This document shows positions 47,653 through 59,213 of a stretch of 64,000 nucleotides of DNA, one piece after another. The notes under the pieces were generated by a model, which had not been told where the DNA came from, did not search any database, and saw nothing but the letters and a program-made list of their open reading frames with translations. The DNA comes from Rhynchonema sp. JSB1_4 (Eukaryota; Nematoda; Chromadorea; Monhysterida; Xyalidae), in NCBI GenBank assembly GCA_030248065.1, contig JASAMV010000698.1:1-64000 (forward strand), given 5' to 3'. The translations under genes were made by a program, and so were the position numbers. Positions within the stretch are counted from its first letter, which is position 1. Each line of letters opens with the position of its first letter.

Positions 47653-47919
47653 TAGTAAATTTCTAATTTCGTTGCCTCGTGTATTCTTACAGACGCGGGA
47701 AAACCCGTTCGAAGTCGAGGCAGGCAACCTACACAACACACAGTCGATAAGACACGCAGCTGGCTCGTGTGCGTTTCGAATGTTTCAGTCACACAAGCTG
47801 TGTGTGTCAGCTGCGTGGCTTGTTGACTGTGTGTTGAGCTTGTTGCCTGCTTCGACTTCGAACGGGAGTTTCCCTGCGTCTGTAAGAATGCATGAGGCAA
47901 TGAAATTAGAAATTTACTA
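47653..47919. mobile_element. MITE family A, copy 3
   Basis: The best-preserved copy: TAGTAAATTTCTAATTTCG and exact complement, flanked by TA (47651-47652, 47920-47921). Arms extend about 130 bp each, with TTTCGAATGTTTCAG near the centre. Confidence 0.9.
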
Positions 47920-47921
47920 TA

Positions 47922-49250
47922 TCTTGAGTATAGTCGGTAATAGGCGCAGAAGTGAAACGCTGTTTCAGTTTGTATTACATGAAAACACTGTTTCTTTGCT
48001 CACACTGTGATATACCAGGATTTTTGTGTCTCCGTGTGTTTGTGTACCTAGCGTGTTTCTGGGCCCGCGCGTTTTTGTTATTGCTGATGTTTCGCCATGC
48101 GCTGCGCCTGAGTAATGAAGTCAGCTATGACTTGATTGACATGTGGTGCGGCCTAAGTCCTCGTTGTTGTGTATTTCAACAATTATCCAATAACATAACT
48201 TTTGATCGGTAGTTGTTCGCACTGAGAGAGACAATACAATGCTAAATAGCTGCAAAACTATGGCCACTTTTAACCTGTTCATGAAGAAACCACAAAAGGT
48301 TCTCCAAAAAGAGCTGTAGGTGGTCATTTTTAGACGCATATTTGAAGAACTTTACTGAGCCGATCGCCTGTGGGGTATTTGAGTTGATTGCCGTTTTGTT
48401 GTTGTTGCTCTGTTCGTTTTTGTATATTAATTTACATATTTTTGGTGAAAATCGTCTGTTTTGTGACACTGAGTTCTATCATCATCAACCCACAACACAC
48501 TGTTATGATACGAGACACCCAACCGTCCATGGGGCCTGCAAAGATTTATTCTGGAAAATCATTGTTATCTTCGAACCGATGATAATAATACATATTTTTT
48601 TTATTTTAATATTGTTGCTGTGGAAATCAGCACCTTTTCTTCTCCTTCTCTGAAATATTATTCTTGTGGTTTATGATTTTACTACTTTCAGTGCACAATC
48701 GATGATAGTTTTATGGTTTTCTCTGGTTTGTTTTTTTTCTATTTTGTACAGAATATGGACGTTTATTGTAACCACACACAAACACACACTATGTCATCAT
48801 GTGAAATGTATGAAACTGGACTTTGCTCGCTGTTGTGTGATTTTTTTATTTCTTTTTCTCAATTTTTTTCTATTTCTCTAACAGCTTTGATTTTGTGTGC
48901 GTGTGTGCGGTTTTCTGTTTTCATATGGTTTCTTTCTTGTGAATACTGTTGTTGTTTTTCTTCGAGAGCGGCGTTTTTTCAGAGCCTGAGATGTTTTTTT
49001 ATCCACGAACTATCCACAAGTTTAGCCCCCAGCCAGAATGTATTATATTGCTAGCATCGGTGTAGTTTTGTATAATTATTGGCGATTATAAATAAGTAAT
49101 GTAGGAATCAATTCATTGTTACATATGTAAGGGTTTTATTACTGTCGCAATTTTGATACGAAACCACTAAAATCATTGTTTATTCCCCAACTGTCATTCT
49201 CCCTGTGGCCCCCGTCTTCGCGTGTGCACGTGTATACTATATTTTATATA
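47922..49250 (+). other. T-rich probable 3' UTR or downstream region
   Basis: A strong T excess on the plus strand (for example 48840-48890) and no exon-like frame with family support. This is consistent with a long plus-strand 3' region ending at the AATAAA at 49254. Confidence 0.4.
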
Positions 49251-49253
49251 AAC

Positions 49254-49259
49254 AATAAA
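49254..49259 (+). terminator. Candidate plus-strand poly(A) signal
   Basis: AATAAA followed by a T/G-rich stretch. It would end the GSK3 transcription unit if the 3' UTR is long. Confidence 0.35.
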
Positions 49260-49337
49260 AATGTTTGTGAGCTGTATTTTTAGTTTTTAATTTGGGAAGG
49301 ATTAATTCTGTTTGAAGGAAAAAATCAAGCAACAACT

Positions 49338-49343
49338 TTTATT
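49338..49343 (-). terminator. Candidate poly(A) signal of the TMEM145-like gene
   Basis: AATAAA on the minus strand, about 425 bp after the TAG stop. Together with the plus-strand signal at 49254 it gives a convergent arrangement. Confidence 0.4.
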
Positions 49344-49689
49344 TCAAAACATTTTACCTACAATCACTTTGTTTCCATCACCAGAAGACAAGGAGGACTA
49401 GTTTAAATTCGGGAACAGTGAAAAAATATTATTTGAGCATGTGACTTTTAATTCGAATTAGACGGTGTAAATAACCTAGGGTTTATGTGAAAATGAAAAA
49501 GTTGCCAGAAAATAGGGAAGCCAAATTTCGCTGTGAGTAATGCAATGACAACAAATATGTCAAAAACTGCCGAAAATTTTAAGCGGTTTGAAGCAACAAG
49601 ATGCCGGGCAGCGTTGACAAAATGCAACAGGTCCAAAAACAAATATTACGCACAAAAATTGACAAAAAAAACAGCCGCGTATTATCACA

Positions 49690-49775
49690 GACAGATCACA
49701 ACATCCAGGGCGGTTTCGAACCAGACACGTTCAGACCACCAGCGAGCGGTGCGCTAACCGACTGAGCTACAGCGA
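49690..49775 (-). ncRNA. tRNA-like sequence (SINE or tRNA pseudogene)
   Basis: On the minus strand TAGCTCAGTCGG is a perfect A box and GGTTCGAAACC, about 45 nt later, a near-perfect B box. The T stem pairs poorly and the anticodon loop is not standard, so it is unlikely to be a working tRNA. The first three bases of the A box are the stop codon of the TMEM145-like frame. Confidence 0.5.
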
Positions 49776-52700
49776 GTTATCGTTAATAGGATCCAGGGGC
49801 ACGATCTCTTCACCCAACAATTCCCGTTCGTATTCGTCAAACTCATCTTGCTGCGTCAGGCTACTTGACTGCACGTTGGATTGGTGACCGAAGCGATGTG
49901 AAGCCTGCGAGGTAATTCTTTTTTTGGATTTTTTTGTGGTGCAAATGTGCCGTCAAAACAATCTCAAACCATCATCAGCTGGCGATGTTTGAAATATGAC
50001 AAATACAACACCGGATGTACCGAAACGCTGCTCGTGACAATGGGCTAATTTTACAGTGGTCAACACAAGTCGTCGAATTAGATTGTCAACTCACAGCAGC
50101 CCCGAGTGAGCGCGAGAAATAATAAACGGCATTCGGGGTGAGTTGACAAGGTGATTTGACCACCAGACTTGACCACTGTAATACAAGTCCAACTGCGGGT
50201 TGATGTTCCACCAGTAGTATATAAAAGGGATGCGAGAGCATTGTGTGACTGTTGTATTTAGCAAATTGTTGAAAAAATTAATTTGGAGTCCTGTCGTCTA
50301 CGCCTAGGCTTCGCGGGGTATTCGAGACCATCGGCGTGACGTTGTGCCCCCCGCTCGAAAAGTTCGAGCACAAGCAAGGATATTTGCCGACCTGATCAGG
50401 CAAGAAGAATCGTCTGTTTGTGCTGCGCGGCCACAACAGATGCAGCAATATGGCGCCAGCTAGGAAATCGGCCATGTACGTGACGCCTGAAACAAGAATT
50501 ACTCTGTTGATGTTTCAAAGACAAGTTGAAATTTTTGTGCAAGCCTTGTTCGCACCGCATTGTTTTACTCATCAAATAATCGTGTCTTAACTGTGATCTT
50601 ACATGACTGCGCCTGTGAACTTTATAAATGCTCCTGTTGTGCAGCAAGCCGAAAACGAACAGACGAAATGTTTCTCGCTTTGCATGTTAGAAACGGCAAA
50701 CAAGCGGTAATCGGTCAGCTGTGTTAGTAAAGGAACCAAATAAAAAACTCAATAAATCCAAAAATTTCACAATAAAAAACCCCGAACCGACGAGCAATTT
50801 GAACCGCCACAACAGCGACACCTTCGATGCGAGCAGGCCAAGCACGGGAATATGCACCAGCCAGACGAGGAAACCAGCACCGAAATGGGTGAGAAACGCC
50901 GCTTTCGGCTCCTCTTGCCTTCTGCAAATCAGTGTGCAGTTCCTGGTGAAGGAGGGGGAGTAGACGTACCGACTTGGGGGAGGGGGAAGGGGAACACCAA
51001 TTTTTGGCACAGGTTATTTCGTGAGGTTGGAAAATTTGACACGTTTTTGCTCTTGCTTGGAAAAAAGATTCCCCACAAGATGGGATTTTTTACCTAAAAC
51101 TTACACCGATTTTAGGCCTAAGACAAAAATTGGGGGAGAAGGCGACGGGAATAGGGGGCAGTGCCCCTTAACCCCCACCGGGTGCGGGTGCAGGCGTGCC
51201 CGAGGGGACACCTTTCAGCCCTAGAACTACACTGAAGTGATCACGTTTATGTCATTAATTGAGAACCGGAAGACGTAGAACATCCATTCAGTCGCATCAA
51301 ATTTGAATGCAATGGAGGACAACTTATAACATTTAATGGTATTTAGTGTTCATATTCATCCAACTCCATCGCAAAACACGGTCCAAAGAAACATTCCCCT
51401 TTGCCTTGATTGTCCCAGTCAAACAATGACTGAGACTGCGTGGCAGCTGGATTTCAATTTCAAAATTGATGCAGCTGTATGTTGAATAAAAAAACAGACG
51501 CCTATTGTACTCTGCACGGATCATGAAGAATTGTTCATAGCTTTCCTTTTGTTATGTTTGTCTAAAGCCAGTAACGACGCTAAATACTGCGTTTGTTCAA
51601 CCGTACGTCTGCTTTCCACCAACGACAAAACATTTTCTCTGTCATTCACTATGCAGATACGGAACACCGGTATCAGTTCCTCTCAGTGACGCAGTGTGCT
51701 CTTTGAGGACAGACATTCACTCTTTTGCCCAAATGTTACGAATTTCGCTTCTTATTCTCAATCGATTTGCGCCTGGAATATTCACATTTTGCCACTGAAT
51801 AGGAACTCATGCCGCCCTAATCTCGCCAAAAACCAACTAAGGTGGTTCACATGGCATATATTCGCAAAAAACGGCGTTGATTTCCACACTCACCTCAAAC
51901 ATCGGGCGACGGTGTGTCGAATCTCGGCAATAAACCAGACCATGCAAACCACACGCAACAGCATGATGCCCCAGCCGGGCCACGTCTGGTAAATGTCGAT
52001 CTCCTCGAATTCGTTCACTGCTTGCTACAGAAAAAAAGAGAGAGAAAACGATTTCAAATTTAGAGCTGGCTGGTGCACCGGTGAACGTTGACGTAAAGGA
52101 ACACTAAGCCAACACGAGCCCGATCTCGGAGGTGGCAGAATATGTAGTTCATACGTGGCTGCTGATTTGGGAAAAGTTACACGTTGTTGAATACAACGTG
52201 GTGCATGAAGACTTTCTCTTTCTATTCGTTTTGCAAGCACACTACCTCCGAAATCGGGCTCGTGTTGGCGTAGATTGCCTTTAACTGGCACCGTGGTATC
52301 AGGATGTTAAGGTCGGCAGCAGTTTTAATGCCGCATCACTGTCTGAATGGATGAAAAAAACGAAGGACGTGGCCAGCAAACCAAAAGAAAGAAAACCGTT
52401 TGTTCGTTCATGTTCACATTTTCGTTTATTAATACTCATGTTCATTTTTTTAGGGTTTCTCCGGATCTTGTGTAAAGGTCTTTGCGAAAGCGTGCAGATA
52501 AAATTTGAAATTTGAAAAAATATGCCAAGGATCCAGTAACAATGCCGCCTGAATTTGGACATCATCAGCGTGCGAACAAAATCGGAACACTAATAATTCA
52601 AACGTACCGAATTCCAAACAAAGAATGCCGTATGGAGCGCCAGGAGAGCGCAAGTGGACACTGCAAAATGTTTCAACAGCACGTGATAGGAAAGTGGTGG

Positions 52701-55700
52701 AAGCATGTATGTTGATGATGACGTAGGTTGATGCAAAAATAAACAAGAAATTTAAAAAAGACCAACCAATAATAAATCGTTTCGACACGAGCTCGGCTGT
52801 GATGATCGACCAACCACGAGCGAACAGAATTATAAATATTGTGAGCAGATTGATGCACACAACCCACAGCAGTTCCCCGATCCATTGAAGCACGAGAACA
52901 CCTGATGCGTGGGGAAGACGTGACTTTCTTTACCCTTTTCACCAAACAGACCGGTTTAACAGAACGGGCAACTTGCACTTTGCACCAAGAACTTTTAGAT
53001 TTTCGCCGCACAACCTACTATAATACACAGACACGTTGGATGAATGTTTGTTGAAAAAACCATAAAGGTAGAATGTCTTGCGGAATCCATATTACTTTTT
53101 TGTGATCGATCACTAATACAGACGTTGATATGCAGTGATGTACTTTATCCGAGCAAGAAAGCTAGCTAGCTAGCCGGGTACCCCGATTTGGGGGTATTGA
53201 TCCAAAAGTCAAAAATAGGGGCATAAAAATTGGTCGAAATTATGTTAAACTAAGCCTTAAATGCGTATTTTTGTGCATGTGTGAGAAAATTTGAGCGAGT
53301 TTGACCATTTTGACCAATAAAATTGTCATTTTGGCACTAAAATCAACACCTTTTTGACTTGATGACCGGAGCAAGAAGGCTAGCTAGCCAGCTTAGGGGG
53401 TATGGGTTTGAGAACAAGAAAGCTACCTAGCAGTTGGGGGTATTACCCCACCCCATAATCCCCCCAAAAGTACGTCACTGTTGTGACATGATAGCCTAGC
53501 GTAAAACAAAATCATTCCAACCGATGCCATTGAGCGCAAACACCAGCGTGTGGATGAGTAGCAGAACGGTCGAAACTGACTGCAGCATGAAAATGTCTGA
53601 AAAAATATCATTTGTTTGGTGGAGAACAACCTTTCAAACAGGACAGAAATACGGTCTGCGGGCAGTTAACGAGAATATGCCACCTGATGAAACTGCATAA
53701 AAGTTCGATGCAGAAAAGTTCCGCACTGCAGTCGAAGAGCGTGGTTATTCAGCATATTGGAAACACGCAAATCGAACTTTTAAGGGCTCGCCCATGTAGG
53801 AAAGGGCCGGGGCCGGGGCCATGAAAAATAATCTATGTCCGAGGCCCAGGCCCTGGCCTACATGGGCGCGCCCTAAGCAGTTTCATTAGGTTGCGTGTCG
53901 TCGTTTTATGCCCTTTGTGCATTTCTGTCTTGTATCGACATGTTACACAGTGAAACGCTTCATTTTAGGACAGTCCAATAAAGTAAATTAAGATTAATCG
54001 GAGAAAAGGCAAAAAGGCAGGTGTTACGTGCACGCGTGAAGAATTGAACCCTCGACCTTTCGGTTTGTGTTGTTGCATTGCGCTGTGAGTGTGTACCAGT
54101 GCTGTGGCTACTTTTGCGGGGCGGGTAGGGTACATAGGTGGAAAAAATCGGGGCGGGTAGGGGGGTAGTGTACCTGGGATTTGGGGGGGGGGGGGAAATC
54201 CGGTTTGGGGGGGGGAGGGGGGAAGATTTTTCGGGGCGGGTAGGGTACAACACAAGTTTTTTCGGGTGCCTGTTTTTATGTACTAAAAAGTGCATATATC
54301 GCGCGCAGCGCGAGATTTTTTGCACTTTTCAGGGTTTTCGGTCGAAATTTGGGCATTTTTGACCGAAAAAAATGGGCATTTTGGGGGTAAAAATCGGGGC
54401 GGGTAGGGTACCAGGGCGGGGCGGGTAGGGTACAAGAGCGGGGCGGGTAGGGGGGTCGCGTACCAGGCCGGGGCGGGTAGGGTACCATTGGGGGGGGGAC
54501 CCCACACCCCCCACCCAGCCACAGCACTGGTGTGCACCAGGTCATCGTCGGTCACACAGTGCAAAGTGGATGAACAGCAGCACGCAAACTCACAGAGCAA
54601 ATAGCGACACCTTGATGGAATCGTCACCACACCGCCGCCGCTGAGCATCTGGCCGGCGCGATACTGTAGCAAAGTCAGACCGATAAACAGCACCGTTGCG
54701 CACAGGTAGATTTCGGCCGTGTCCTCAAAATGAATGATTGGGTTTATTCATCAGCGGAGCGGAGGAGAAAAACCGTGATGTGCTTTGGTCGACAATTTCT
54801 GGTCGCAAAACGTTCCGATAATTAGTGACTATTTTGGCAGTTCGACCGTTGAGAATTTGGTCAGAATTACGCTGGCAGACAAAAAAAACGGTTTTTCCAG
54901 AGACCCAAATATTTTGCCCCACTTTTCCCGCGGGTACTCTACTCTATCGGCTTTTTTATCCGAAAATATCGGTAATTTATTTTGATTTTGCCAAAAAAAT
55001 TATCGTACAAAACCAGTTTTTTTTGATTTTGGAGGAAAAGGTTAATCACTCCTCGAGAAACAACTCGCCTACATGGTTTGACTTTGACCTAAACTCGTCA
55101 AAATTTGCGATCTTCCCTCCATAAATACTGAAAAAATATGGCAGAAAACGTTATTCCGAATAAAAACTATTTTCATGGATATAAAAACCGGTTCTGTTGG
55201 AGCCAGAAATATCAAACACGCGTTTACCGTAGTTTTGTCGCGAAATGTTTCGACCACAACATTTAGCTATTTACATGGCGGTTTATCACCGCTTTTGCGT
55301 TCATCAACCGAAAAAAATGGCAAGACCGAGCAACATGAACCATAAAATTCACAAACTTTCCCGGGACCCCAACAAGCCTGTTCATCGAACGAGAACTGAT
55401 GTTCGAACGGATTGGTGTACTTTGCCAGCGGACTGCCATTCACCAGCCAAATATCGTAATCCAACGTCACTGATTGGGGTTGTCTGCGCCACGCACATGA
55501 AGCGTCGAGACAGCACGACACCAACGCCAGATACCTGCGTTTGTTTGATGGCAGTGTAGTTCCTGGGGGGAGGGGGGTCCCCCCTCGGGTACACTATCTC
55601 CCCCTCAGGTGGTACACTATCCCCCTATCTCCCCCTCCGGGTACACTATCTCCCCCAATTTTTGCCTAAAATAGGCATTTTTAGGCCTAAAATGGGCATT

Positions 55701-58700
55701 TTTAGGCCAAAAATGAGTGATTTTCAGGTCAATGTTCTCAAAAGTCGCCAAAATACCCTTTTTCTGAAGAATTTTTTCCAAAAAGGGGCAAAAATAGGTC
55801 AAATTTTCTACCTCAAAAAGTGACTTTTTCCAGAATTTGGGCCTTCCCCCCCCCTCGGGGGTACACTATCTCCCCCTCCGAAAAAAACAGAGGGTCCGCT
55901 ATCTCCCCCTCCAGGCCAGGAACTACACTGTTTGATGGTACAGTAAATTGATAATTTCGCTGTATTTTTACAGACGCAGGGAAACTCCCGTTCGAAGTCG
56001 AGGCAGACAACGAGATCAGCACACAGTCAACGAAGCCGCGCAGCTGGCTCGTGTGCGTTTCGAATGTTTCAGCCACACAAGCTGTGTGTGTCAGCTGCGT
56101 GGCTTCGTTGACTGTGTGTGGAACTTGTTGTCTGCCACGATTTCGAATGGGAGTTTCCCTGCGTCTGTAAAAGTGTATGAGGCAACGAAATTAGAAACCT
56201 ACTATACAATATGTGTAACAGGCATTCAGTACTGTGGCTGTCACTGACTCAGGCCCAAGCACCCAACACCCTGCCGCACCCTACCTCTGAGGAGGAGATA
56301 CTGCACCTTCGGGCCAAAAATGGGAAGATACCGGGGTACTGTACCTAGCATTTTTTTTTGGGGGGGGGCGGGGGGAGGGAGAAATTCTGCGGGGAGATAC
56401 TGTTTCTGGGGAGTCCCCCTTGGGCAAACCATCTTTCCTGAGGTTATACACTATCCCCTCAATTTCTGCATAAAATACTCGACCTTAGGTACAAAGTGGG
56501 TGGCTTTTCGGTCAATGCTGTTAAAAGTAACCAAAACAACCGCTTAGAGGATTTTTTCCAAAAAGGGCAAAATAGGTCAAATTTGTCACCGTAAAGTGAC
56601 CTGAATTTGGGCCTCCCTCTTTCCCCTCGGGCTCGGGGGTTGACTATCTCCCCCTCTGGACCACGTACAGGAGGGGGGTAGTTCCGCTACAGCATGTCAT
56701 GTTACCGCCCCGTCATGCCTTATACTGGATGCACCTGCCCGTCTCCTGGCTGGTGTTGCGTGTATGTACTATCTGCCCCGCCTTTGGTACAGTATGTACG
56801 CACCTGCCTCAGCCCAATTGTCACCCCCAAAAACACCTGTTTCTATTTTAAAATGGCACAAAACCGGTACCTTTTATCCCAAATCGGCAAAAGATCGCGC
56901 GCTATGCACGAAACGTACTGTTTTAAGGTAATTTTCATCAATTTCAGACATTTAAATTTTCACTCCCAAAATCACCCCCACCCAACCGCGGTACAAACCC
57001 CCACCGCCTAGCTCGGCCGGCACAGTATGTATGCATCTGCCCCGGTTTTTTGGTGGTACACGCACAGTATGTTACCGCCTCGCCATTGTAGCCACACCAC
57101 TGCTCCGTCCGGACGGACCAGGAACCAGTTCGTGCGTGAAAATATCGTTGCGAAGCAAAATTGCTGTCAAATTGTGCTGTCAACTCGGTATTCAGCTCAT
57201 TTCAAACGAGAGGCAAGGTTCATCGAAAAACGGTCGAAATATCGAACACCATTCTTCCCTGACATCACTAGTCGCTGTATATCAGCGACGAAAACAAAGG
57301 CTTTGCTCCCGTAGGAGTCAATCTTCACCAGTGTAGTTCCTGGTCCGGAGGGGGAACAGGCGGTACCCCGTTTTTCGGAGGGGAATAGACGTACCCAGTG
57401 GTGTCGTTAGGGGGGTTACCCCCTGGTATGGGGTATGGGAAATCGGCTGGGGGTATGGGGTTTGGGGTATGGGAAATTTTTTACTTTTGGAACAAGCACC
57501 CCTAAGAAATGACTTTTTGACCCCGAGTAGTACCAAAATTGACCATTTTCACCAAAATGTCAAAAATCGCTTGCTGCCGCACGAAAACTCTCTTTTAAGC
57601 ACTTTTAGACCGCTTTTTGGTACTTTTAGAAGATTTTTGGGGTCATTTTTTCAAACCCCCCTCGGGCATGGGAATTTTTTGAGAAACCCCCCTGGTAAGG
57701 GAAATTTTTGATTTTTGGGGGTATCTATGGGAAATTTCCCGAAAATTGGCCTGGGTTTGGGTACGGGAAAATTTCGATTTCTCAACGACACCTGTTATAG
57801 TAATATTACATTGTAATATGGTAACTTTTGTAGTAAACACCAGGTTTCATGTGTAATTCGTACTAGGTGAATCACCATGTTTTGACTGTTTTATACCCGC
57901 TGTAGTGTAGCAGATTTTCTCTTTTTTTGGGGCATTCGCTCGACAGCCCGAGCGGTGCTAGGTTGGACTATATGTATGCTTCTCTGTATTCTTTAGTATG
58001 TACGATAAACCTATCATAATGTAACCTTGTGCTTTGCTTTCCTAGAGGGGCTAGCCCTCAATTCTTTAGTAATAGCTGAGGCATGACACGGTAACTGAGA
58101 ACCCTTATAACACACCACTGGACGTACCCACCTGGCGGGACGGGGGAGGACCCAAATTTGGAGAATTTTTTGAGGTCGAAAATTTGCCCAATTTTTGCCC
58201 CTTTTTGGAAAAAATCTCAATAAAAAGGATATTTTGCCGATTTTTGACAACATTGGCCCAAAAATAACTAATTTTATGCATAAAAATGCCTTTTAGGCCT
58301 AATTTTGCCTATTTTAGGCAAAAATTGGGGGAGCAGACGTACCCGGAGGGGGAACAGGGCGCAGGAGTACCATATGGAAGGGGAACAGACGTACCCGAGG
58401 GGGGACCTCCCTCCCTCCCCCAGGAACTACACTGACCTTCACGAATGGATCATGAGAACGAACCAAAAACCAGGCAGTTCCAGTTCTTGGACGCGAAATG
58501 TGAACTGATTATTTGGCAGCACCTTGCCGGGATTGTCCTCGTCCGGACAGATCTTGCCATCGGGACACGGAATTGAGCGGAAAAAATCCTGCGATGATGG
58601 TGGGATGCAAAAAGAATAAAATTGATTTCTACTTTCGGCTCCAAATGAAACATTTTAAGAATTTATCGCAAACCTGTGTGCCATTCCACAGGCAATGTGA

Positions 58701-59213
58701 CTCATAGGCGTCTTCACTGAGATCATAAAGCAGCTGCTGGCACGCGACCGACGAGCGAGACTTTCGCGCCAAACTGTTGCGGGCGGACAAAAATTCAAAT
58801 GGGTGGGCAAATGGGCACAAATTTCAAAAATAAAATGGGCGAAAACGAACGCGAGGTAGTGATAGAACTGAGCAAAGTTCGACTGTGTGATCAGCGCCAG
58901 CAGAACGCGATGATCCTGCGTCGAATCGCCGCCGCGATACAAAGTCGGATCGTGATCGGTGATGTTGCCATAAACGAAACCGAGAGTGTGCTGCTGGTTG
59001 AGGGCGTCGATGCGCTGCAACAAACATACATTTATGGAAAAAATATACCGTTTTTTTTTCGGGGAATGAAAGGCAAAGTCGTCAAACACGAACCTGAAAA
59101 CCGAATTTCACCAAAATCGTGCCCAGATCTGCGTTCGTCCATTGGCCGCGAATGTGCAACGGAGCGGCGCTGTCGATGAAAACGACGAGAATTGAAACAA
59201 AAACGGAACGCAT
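49767..59213 (-). CDS. TMEM145/GPR180-type seven-transmembrane protein
   Basis: Exons, 5' to 3': 59213-59094, 59014-58851, 58773-58674, 58588-58464, 55534-55357, 54723-54594, 53596-53522, 52901-52723, 52024-51894, 50921-50737, 50486-50302 (or donor at 50392), 49904-49767. All joins are in phase, giving about 539-569 aa. A signal peptide (MRSVFVSILVVFIDSAAP) is followed by an extracellular region with GFVYGNIT, SIPCPDGKICPDED, the join PGFW|YLALVSC and YDIWLVNGSP...FSFDEQ. Seven hydrophobic segments follow from about residue 232, including the motifs HTLVFALNGIG, LFARGW and TWPGWGIMLLRVV. These match the GPR180/TMEM145 family, whose ligand and signalling are little known. Donor TTTTG|GTTCG at 58463 rebuilds the conserved FWY.ALV motif. 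The last exon is acidic (DEFDEYERELLGEE) and its stop lies inside a tRNA-like sequence. If exon 11 is not spliced, translation ends instead at the TAA at 50278-50280. It is convergent with GSK3 and divergent from the gene at 59767. Confidence 0.88.
50052..50180. mobile_element. Small MITE, TACAGTGGTCAA ends
   Basis: TTTACAGTGGTCAACACAAG and GACTTGACCACTGTAATA form the ends, with an inner pair TTGTCAACTCA / TGAGTTGACAA. Lies between exons 11 and 12 of the TMEM145-like gene. Confidence 0.65.
50930..51234. mobile_element. hAT-like MITE family D, copy 3 (decayed)
   Basis: CAGTGTGCAGTTCCTGG and ...CTAGAACTACACTG ends. No matching 8-bp duplication (CTGCAAAT versus AAGTGATC). Its left end is 8 bp from the 3' splice site of exon 10 of the TMEM145-like gene. 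Confidence 0.7.
52096..52281. mobile_element. MITE family B, copy 4
   Basis: AAGGAACACTAAGCCAACAC... and complement ...GTTGGCGTAGATTGCCTT, with TA flanks at 52094-52095 and 52282-52283. Confidence 0.85.
53133..53480. mobile_element. hAT-like element, CAGTGATGTACTT ends
   Basis: CAGTGATGTACTTT and AAAAGTACGTCACTG. Inside are AGCTAGCTAGC runs and GGGGGTATT blocks. Flanks do not give a clear 8-bp duplication. Intron 7 of the TMEM145-like gene, 42 bp from exon 7. Confidence 0.65.
53781..53876. mobile_element. Mini hairpin element, AGGGCTCGCCCATGTAGG ends
   Basis: TTAAGGGCTCGCCCATGTAG and its near-complement ...CTACATGGGCGCGCCCTAA around GGCCGGGGCC. About 95 bp. Confidence 0.65.
54097..54529. 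mobile_element. hAT-like G-rich MITE (GTGTGTAC/GTGTGCAC)
   Basis: Ends CAGTGCTGTGGCT / AGCCACAGCACTG. 8-bp flanks GTGTGTAC (54089-54096) and GTGTGCAC (54530-54537) differ at one base. The interior is tandem GGGGCGGGTAGGGTAC and G runs up to 14, with high G-quadruplex potential. It interrupts a minus-strand B-box sequence (GGTTCAATTC near 54040). Confidence 0.85.
55552..55930. mobile_element. hAT-like MITE family D, copy 4 (TTTGATGG)
   Basis: CAGTGTAGTTCCTGG / complement with exact duplications TTTGATGG at 55544-55551 and 55931-55938. 379 bp. Its left edge is 17 bp from the 3' splice site of exon 5 of the TMEM145-like gene. Confidence 0.93.
55941..56204. mobile_element. MITE family A, copy 4
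   Basis: CAGTAAATTGATAATTTCG... and ...CGAAATTAGAAACCTACTA, TA flanks. It abuts the family D element, whose duplication ends at 55938. Confidence 0.85.
56283..56690. mobile_element. Decayed relative of family D
   Basis: Contains the family style (GGGGG runs, GGAGATAC, AAAATAGGTCAAATTT, GTAGTTCC near 56682) but no clean ends. Confidence 0.5.
57329..58434. mobile_element. hAT-like MITE family D, copy 5, split by another hAT-like element
   Basis: Ends CAGTGTAGTTCCTGG (57329) and CAGGAACTACACTG (to 58434). Flanks ATCTTCAC (57321-57328) and ACCTTCAC (58435-58442) match 7 of 8. Removing the nested 725-bp element and one GACGTACC copy leaves about 370 bp, normal for the family. Confidence 0.88.
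57396..58120. mobile_element. Nested hAT-like element (GACGTACC)
   Basis: Ends CAGTGGTGTCGTTAGG and ...TTATAACACACCACTG with exact duplications GACGTACC at 57388-57395 and 58121-58128. 725 bp. An internal AACGACACC near 57784 resembles a second, older end. Confidence 0.9.

Noticed and set aside
57321..58464. The family D MITE as a newly made intron: CATTCGTGAAG|GTCAGTG ... GTGAAG|ATTGAC keeps a frame across the insertion.
   Set aside because: That frame differs from the gene's own frame. The donor at 58463 (TTTTG|GTTCG) joined to exon 55534 restores the conserved FWY.ALV motif with correct phase, so the sequence is ordinary intron.
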